The notes under the pieces were generated by a model, which was not told the origin of the DNA, did not search any database, and saw nothing but the letters and a program-made list of their open reading frames with translations. From Enterobacter hormaechei ATCC 49162 (lineage in GTDB: Bacteria; Pseudomonadota; Gammaproteobacteria; Enterobacterales; Enterobacteriaceae): DNA of 64,000 nucleotides. Made by a program: the position numbers and the translations under genes. Below are positions 59,815 through 64,000 of the stretch, one piece after another (position 1 is the stretch's first letter; each line of letters begins with the position of its first letter). The stretch is taken from positions 558,001 to 622,000 of the forward strand of contig NZ_MKEQ01000002.1 of NCBI RefSeq assembly GCF_001875655.1, written 5' to 3'.

Positions 59815-60993
59815 ATGAAAGATGTCGTTATAGTGGGTGCGTTACGTACGGCTATCGGCTGTTTTCAGGGAGCGCTTGCGCGTCATTCTGCGGTTGATCT
59901 TGGCAGCGTGGTGGTAAGAGCGCTGGTGGAACGCAGCGGGATTGCCGCACATGAAATTGATGAGGTGATCCTGGGCCAGGTACTGACTGCTGGCGCGGGA
60001 CAAAACCCTGCACGCCAGGCGGCGCTGAAGGGCGGCCTGCCTAACACCGTATCGGCGATCACCATCAACGACGTCTGTGGTTCAGGTCTGAAAGCGCTTC
60101 ATCTTGCGACGCAGGCCATCCAGTGCGGTGAAGCGGACGTGGTCATTGCCGGTGGACAGGAGAATATGAGCCGCGCCCCGCATGTCCTGACCGACAGCCG
60201 GACCGGCGCGCAGCTCGGGAACAGTCAGCTGCTTGACAGCCTGGTTCACGACGGGCTGTGGGACGCCTTCAACGACTACCATATGGGCGTAACGGCGGAG
60301 AACCTGGCGCGGGAATACGGCATCAGCCGCGAGCTTCAGGATGCGTATGCCCTTAGCTCGCAGCAAAAAGCGCGTGCGGCGATCGACTCCGGCCGTTTTC
60401 GCGACGAAATTGTCCCGGTCAGTATTCTGCGCCATAACGGAGAAGCGCTTATCGTCGATACCGACGAGCAGCCGCGTACCGATGCCAGTGCAGAAGGGCT
60501 GGCAAAACTCGATCCGGCTTTCGAAACACTGGGCTCTGTGACGGCAGGCAACGCTTCATCGATTAACGACGGTGCGGCGGCGGTGATGATGATGAGTGAA
60601 AGCAAAGCCCAGGAGCTGGCGCTGCCGGTGCTGGCGCGGATCAAAGCGTTTGCCAGCGTGGGCGTTGATCCCGCGTTAATGGGGATCGCTCCGGTCTATG
60701 CCACGCGCCGCTGTCTGGAGCGGGCGGGTTGGCAGCTGAACGATGTGGATCTGATTGAAGTCAACGAAGCTTTTGCTGCGCAGGCAATCTCGGTCGGAAA
60801 AATGCTGGAATGGGATCCGCTGCGGGTCAACGTCAACGGCGGTGCAATCGCGCTGGGTCATCCCATTGGCGCCTCTGGCTGCCGCATTCTGGTGTCGTTA
60901 GTCCACGAAATGAAAAAGCGTAACGCCCGAAAAGGGATCGCAACGCTCTGCATTGGCGGAGGGCAGGGGGTGGCCCTGGCGATCGAACGGTAG
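59815..60993 (+). CDS. yqeF: Acetyl-CoA acetyltransferase YqeF
   Basis: Thiolase of 392 residues that condenses or cleaves acetoacetyl-CoA. The ATG at 59815 ([10 protein letters not shown]) is preferred to the upstream in-frame ATG at 59791 by family alignment. The nucleophilic Cys is in [11 protein letters not shown] (about 88), the catalytic His in LGHPIGASG and the second Cys in CIGGGQG. It corresponds to E. coli yqeF. Confidence 0.95.
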   Translation: MKDVVIVGALRTAIGCFQGALARHSAVDLGSVVVRALVERSGIAAHEIDEVILGQVLTAGAGQNPARQAALKGGLPNTVSAITINDVCGSGLKALHLATQAIQCGEADVVIAGGQENMSRAPHVLTDSRTGAQLGNSQLLDSLVHDGLWDAFNDYHMGVTAENLAREYGISRELQDAYALSSQQKARAAIDSGRFRDEIVPVSILRHNGEALIVDTDEQPRTDASAEGLAKLDPAFETLGSVTAGNASSINDGAAAVMMMSESKAQELALPVLARIKAFASVGVDPALMGIAPVYATRRCLERAGWQLNDVDLIEVNEAFAAQAISVGKMLEWDPLRVNVNGGAIALGHPIGASGCRILVSLVHEMKKRNARKGIATLCIGGGQGVALAIER

Positions 60994-61015
60994 TTTTCCC
61001 CTCTCTGTGCAAAGA

Positions 61016-61039
61016 AAACCTCCCTCGGGAGGTTTTTTT
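61016..61039 (+). terminator. Rho-independent terminator after yqeF
   Basis: A hairpin AAACCTCCC TC GGGAGGTTT is followed by a T tract (seven T residues from the stem end), 23 bases after the stop. Confidence 0.9.
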
Positions 61040-61280
61040 GTGTCCGCTGAATCCTTTTTTAACACTTGTGCGTTCTTTCTTAAGTCCGCAATAATTATTG
61101 CGCGGTTAATTATTCGCTTTGTTAAGTGCTTAATGTGATCTGACGCCTGAAATTTCCGCTTAAAACGCTTTTTTTGTTGATGAGGCTCACGTCGATCTTT
61201 GCCAAAAAAAATGAAACAAATAATTTCGATCCTTGTCACTAAAATAACGATGCATAAAAAATAAACTCAAGTTTCATAAA

Positions 61281-61299
61281 AACGAAACGTTATTTTAAT
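61281..61299 (+). promoter_or_regulatory. KdgR-box-like operator upstream of kdgM
   Basis: The 19-base sequence AACGAAACGTTATTTTAAT differs at two positions from the KdgR consensus AATRAAAYRNYRTTTYATT and lies 14 bases before the porin start. KdgR represses pectin catabolic genes until 2-keto-3-deoxygluconate appears. Confidence 0.7.
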
Positions 61300-61312
61300 T
61301 GAGGGTTTTTTC

Positions 61313-61996
61313 ATGTTTAAGAAATCTCTGCTCCTTGCTTCCCTTATTAGTGCCTCTTTTGCGGCTAGCGCCGTCACTGTCGATCTGCGTCACGAATATA
61401 TCGACAGCGGCTCGAATGCCGACCGTGTTGCCGTCTCACACCGCTTTGATAATGGCTTTGGTTTTTCAGTCGAGGCGAAGTGGAAATCAGGCGGGGACAA
61501 GGCTGATCAGCCATTCGCGGATGTGGTAGGGAACGGTCATGAAGATCAGATCAGCTGGCGCTGGAAAGCGACAGACAATATCGCCCTGACGCCCGCGTTT
61601 ACGATTGAAAGCACAGACAGTCGCACCATTTATAAACCGAATCTGCATGTGCAATATAGTTTCGATAATGGCTTCTACGTAGCCGCGCGTTACCGTTACG
61701 AATATACCCGCTACCCGTCAAGCTCAAATAAGGACGATGATAAAGTTAACCGTGGCGATGCATGGGTCGGTTGGGTATTAGGCGACTGGCGTACCGAGCT
61801 GAACTATGTTTACGCGAAAAGCTCTGAAGGCGTGGCCCGAAATAACAATAAAGATTATTCCAACGAATATAATGCCAAGCTGGCCTACAAATGGGATAAA
61901 AACTGGGCACCGTATGTTGAGGTGGGCAACGTGGGGGTTAAAGACACTGACGAACGCCAGACCCGTTTCCGTTTAGGCGTGGCGTACTCCTTCTGA
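61313..61996 (+). CDS. kdgM: KdgM-family oligogalacturonate-specific porin
   Basis: A 227-residue monomeric outer-membrane porin precursor. Signal peptide MFKKSLLLASLISASFAASA, then VTVDLRHEYIDSGSNADRV, the KdgM/NanC N-terminal pattern. Barrel strands alternate aromatic and basic residues, ending with RLGVAYSF. Basic residues in the pore of this family pass acidic oligosaccharides. Next to oligogalacturonate lyase and kduI and behind a KdgR-like box, so oligogalacturonate is the likely substrate. Confidence 0.9.
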   Translation: MFKKSLLLASLISASFAASAVTVDLRHEYIDSGSNADRVAVSHRFDNGFGFSVEAKWKSGGDKADQPFADVVGNGHEDQISWRWKATDNIALTPAFTIESTDSRTIYKPNLHVQYSFDNGFYVAARYRYEYTRYPSSSNKDDDKVNRGDAWVGWVLGDWRTELNYVYAKSSEGVARNNNKDYSNEYNAKLAYKWDKNWAPYVEVGNVGVKDTDERQTRFRLGVAYSF

Positions 61997-62019
61997 TAAT
62001 TCATCTTCTTCGCTAAAAC

Positions 62020-62052
62020 CGCCGGGTGGCACTTCGCTTACCCGGCCTGCAC
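62020..62052. repeat. REP-like palindrome after kdgM
   Basis: GCCGGGTGGCACTTCGCTTA...CCCGGCCTGCAC is a further copy of the REP variant in this window, between convergent genes. Confidence 0.65.
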
Positions 62053-62093
62053 CTCCCTTCCACGCCGTCGTTTCGTATGTCGCGCAATTACCC

Positions 62094-62121
62094 AAAAAAA
62101 AGCCCTCCGAATCGGAGGGCA
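62094..62121 (-). terminator. Rho-independent terminator after ogl
   Basis: On the minus strand GCCCTCCGATTCGGAGGGC is followed by nine T residues, 28 bases after the ogl stop. Confidence 0.88.
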
Positions 62122-62149
62122 AGGCCAGTTACAGAAACACTAACTCAAG

Positions 62150-63325
62150 TCAGGCATGCAACATTTCAGGTTGCTCGGGGAGTTTCGCGATATAGAGGGC
62201 CGGTTTGCCGTCTTTATCGGAACTGTACAGCACCGCTTTTTCGTCCGGCGTGAAGGACGGATGCGGGTGGGTGACCTGGCGGCTGTTCGCCACCGTAGCC
62301 CAGGACGTGTCATGACGGGCGATGCGGAAATAGGCTTTCTTCGCCACGTCAAAGGCATACAGATAAGGATCGTTATCAATGGTGTAGCCGCCCGTGTCTT
62401 TCACATCCACAGGCGTGCCGGAACCGTCGCCGACCAGCATGGTGCCGTCAACGTTGCTCATCAGGTGCGAACAGGCGGGCATGTTCATTACCGCTTCATT
62501 CACGCCGGTGTCCGGGTTGAAGCGGGAGATGGTGCGCCCCTGCTGACCTTTCAGATACGAGACGTACACCAGCGCGGAGCCGTCCGGCACCCAAAATTCA
62601 TGTGTACAGCTTTCACCTTCTGCGTGCGCTTTGACTTTCCGCACGTTGCTGCCGTCTTCATTGACCAGCCACATGCGGGCGTCAACCAGGTCGTGCGGCC
62701 CTTCATGGCAGAAGGCAACGGTATTGTCATCGAACGGGCGATAAATCGGATGTCCCAGCCAGATCTTCTCTTCATGGATGGTGGTGCTTTCACCCGTTTT
62801 CAGATCAACGCGCAGCAGGCGGCAGTGCGGCCCTTTGTGGAAGAAGTCGTGGAAAATTTTCCAGTCGTTGAGCGGCGTCCAGTCACGTCTGGCAATCTCA
62901 ATGCCCACCAGTTTGGTGCAGTCGCTGTTTGCCACCCAGGTACCGTAGCCGATCCACTCTTCCGGGACGCGGTACACTTCGCGCTCCGCCAGCGTCTGTA
63001 AATCCACCTCCAGCAGGGTGCGATCGTTCTTCACATAGTAGAGGGATTTATCGTCCGGGGAGAGGAAGCCGCCAAAGGTGTTATCCCCCACGCCTTCGGT
63101 CAGCTGCACCGCTTCAGCGTTTTTCAGATCCAACAGGTAATAGTTCCAGTGCCCGTCGAACTCCCCGGCGAACAGCAGGTGGCTGCCATCGTTAAAGAAG
63201 CACTTCTGGTAAAAGTAGTTGCGATGACAGGTTACTTCCGGTGGGGTCAGGCGGGTGACTTCCACGCCTGTATCCGGATCGCGGCTGACCTCGTAGTTCA
63301 GCTTGACCCGCATACCTTTAGCCAT
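62150..63325 (-). CDS. ogl: Oligogalacturonate lyase
   Basis: Cytosolic PL22 enzyme cleaving short (mainly di-) galacturonides to 5-keto-4-deoxyuronate. A 391-residue seven-bladed beta-propeller; repeated blade motifs such as FNDGSHLLFAGEFDGHWNYY and FTPDEKAVLYSSDKDG are visible, as are the His-rich catalytic/metal segments WLGHPIYRP, CTHEFWVPDG and THPHPSFTPDE. It feeds KduI and KduD. Divergent from kduI. Confidence 0.94.
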   Translation of the reverse strand: MAKGMRVKLNYEVSRDPDTGVEVTRLTPPEVTCHRNYFYQKCFFNDGSHLLFAGEFDGHWNYYLLDLKNAEAVQLTEGVGDNTFGGFLSPDDKSLYYVKNDRTLLEVDLQTLAEREVYRVPEEWIGYGTWVANSDCTKLVGIEIARRDWTPLNDWKIFHDFFHKGPHCRLLRVDLKTGESTTIHEEKIWLGHPIYRPFDDNTVAFCHEGPHDLVDARMWLVNEDGSNVRKVKAHAEGESCTHEFWVPDGSALVYVSYLKGQQGRTISRFNPDTGVNEAVMNMPACSHLMSNVDGTMLVGDGSGTPVDVKDTGGYTIDNDPYLYAFDVAKKAYFRIARHDTSWATVANSRQVTHPHPSFTPDEKAVLYSSDKDGKPALYIAKLPEQPEMLHA

Positions 63326-63375
63326 AATGCACTCCTTTGAACGCGTAAAGTGGGTTGAAAACCGGGTGTTAAATT

Positions 63376-63394
63376 ATCAAAACGATGTTTCATT
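63376..63394 (+). promoter_or_regulatory. KdgR-box-like operator (ogl side)
   Basis: ATCAAAACGATGTTTCATT matches the consensus AATRAAAYRNYRTTTYATT at 17 of 19 positions and lies 51 bases before the ogl start. Confidence 0.65.
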
Positions 63395-63497
63395 ATGTGT
63401 GACTGACAGCGCAATTTCTCAGTTTCATTGCCCAGCGTGAGGGTTTAAAAGAGTTATCGTGATCGGAACACCATTTCTGACATAAACACACAGAAAA

Positions 63498-63516
63498 AAT
63501 GAAACGTTGTTTTAAA
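63498..63516 (+). promoter_or_regulatory. KdgR-box-like operator (central)
   Basis: AATGAAACGTTGTTTTAAA matches the KdgR consensus at 17 of 19 positions. Confidence 0.7.
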
Positions 63517-63565
63517 TGTAATTGAAAACCCTTTTATCAGGGGATAATATGTGTTCATCGCGAAA

Positions 63566-63584
63566 ACGGAACGTTGTTTCGTTA
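63566..63584 (+). promoter_or_regulatory. KdgR-box-like operator (kduI side)
   Basis: AACGGAACGTTGTTTCGTT matches the KdgR consensus at 16 of 19 positions and lies 42 bases before the kduI start. Confidence 0.55.
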
Positions 63585-63625
63585 ATTATCTTTGCCTTCG
63601 GGCACGATCCATTCTGGAGGTTTAC

Positions 63626-64000
63626 GTGGACGTCAGACAAAGCATCCACAGTGCGCACGCTAAAACGCTGGATACTCAGGGGCTGCGCAGTGAGTTTTTA
63701 GTTGAGCAAGTGTTCGAAGCCGATAAATACACCATGGTATACAGCCATATTGACCGCATTATTGTGGGCGGGATTATGCCGGTGGCGAAAACCGTCTCTG
63801 TAGGCGGTGAAGTGGGCAAACAGCTGGGCGTGAGCTACTTCCTCGAACGCCGTGAACTGGGCGTAATTAATATCGGCGGGCCGGGCACCCTTACCGTCGA
63901 CGGTCAGTGCTACGAAATTGGCCACCGCGACGCGCTGTACGTGGGTAAAGGGGCGAAGGAAGTGGTCTTTGCCAGCGTTGACGGCAGCAAACCGGCGAAG
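63626..64000 (+). CDS. kduI: 5-keto-4-deoxyuronate isomerase, 3'-truncated by window edge
   Basis: Isomerises 5-keto-4-deoxyuronate to 2,5-diketo-3-deoxygluconate in pectin/hexuronate catabolism. The GTG start at 63626 follows TGGAGG and gives [20 protein letters not shown]; 125 of about 278 codons are visible and open to the window end. The cupin region [17 protein letters not shown] is present; the zinc-binding His cluster is outside the window. kduD would be expected next. Confidence 0.97.
   Translation, partial: MDVRQSIHSAHAKTLDTQGLRSEFLVEQVFEADKYTMVYSHIDRIIVGGIMPVAKTVSVGGEVGKQLGVSYFLERRELGVINIGGPGTLTVDGQCYEIGHRDALYVGKGAKEVVFASVDGSKPAK

Larger units (their letters stand above)
63326..63625. 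promoter_or_regulatory. Divergent ogl-kduI control region with KdgR-like boxes
   Basis: These 300 bases contain no gene but carry three KdgR-like palindromes, listed separately. The layout suits KdgR repression of both ogl and kduI. Confidence 0.65.

Noticed and set aside
61206..61232. A further KdgR-like site (AATGAAACAAATAATTTCGAT)
   Set aside because: The half-sites are spaced too far apart for the 19-base consensus.

Overview
The window reads as a chromosomal segment of an enterobacterium close to Enterobacter (Enterobacter cloacae complex or Lelliottia). Most proteins match Escherichia coli K-12 proteins nearly residue for residue as I remember them, and gene order follows the K-12 epd-to-kduI region. 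The insertions (scsABCD, a treS/cioAB/katN/yciEFG block, oligogalacturonate genes) are typical of Enterobacter and relatives. Genus assignment is inference; no search was run.

Core block 1-37874. It opens inside epd and continues pgk, fbaA, mscS, argO, yggE, argP, rpiA, serA, fau, 6S RNA, zapA, ygfB, pepP, ubiH, ubiI, gcvT, gcvH, gcvP, ygfF, scsDCBA, bglA, an RpiR-type regulator, yqfA/trhA, ygfZ, sdhE, cptA, fldB, xerD, dsbC, recJ, prfB (programmed +1 frameshift), lysS, idi, ygeR/actS and a tRNA-Gly(CCC). These cover glycolysis/pentose phosphate, serine and one-carbon metabolism, ubiquinone hydroxylation, redox folding, recombination and translation. Compared with K-12, scsABCD and the RpiR-type gene are additions around bglA.

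Accessory block about 37875-56940. It starts at the 3' end of the glycine tRNA and ends before yqeG, the interval that in E. coli carries the ETT2 type III secretion remnant. The tRNA-proximal part holds an orphan PAAR-domain protein with a candidate cysteine-hydrolase C-terminus. Overlapping its 3' end is a small two-helix membrane-protein gene interrupted by an in-frame TAA, a candidate (now broken) immunity gene. A scrap resembling the C-terminus of a tyrosine integrase lies upstream. Next come envelope genes (FadL-like, CRP-fold regulator, OmpA-like barrel, lipoprotein, alkyl sulfatase). A stress-type block follows: YghA-like SDR, YgiW/YdeI-like OB-fold protein, DUF421 protein, PncC-like protein, another SDR, TreS-like GH13, cyanide-insensitive-type bd oxidase, Mn catalase, YciE, YciF, YciG, YjdI and YjdJ.

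Core/catabolic block 56944-64000. yqeG, a PACE efflux gene divergent from a LysR regulator, yqeF, then a pectin-oligomer module: KdgM-type porin, oligogalacturonate lyase and the start of kduI. Four KdgR-box-like palindromes lie in the two intergenic regions of this module. The window ends inside kduI. Short REP-like palindromes follow many genes, and several also look like terminators.
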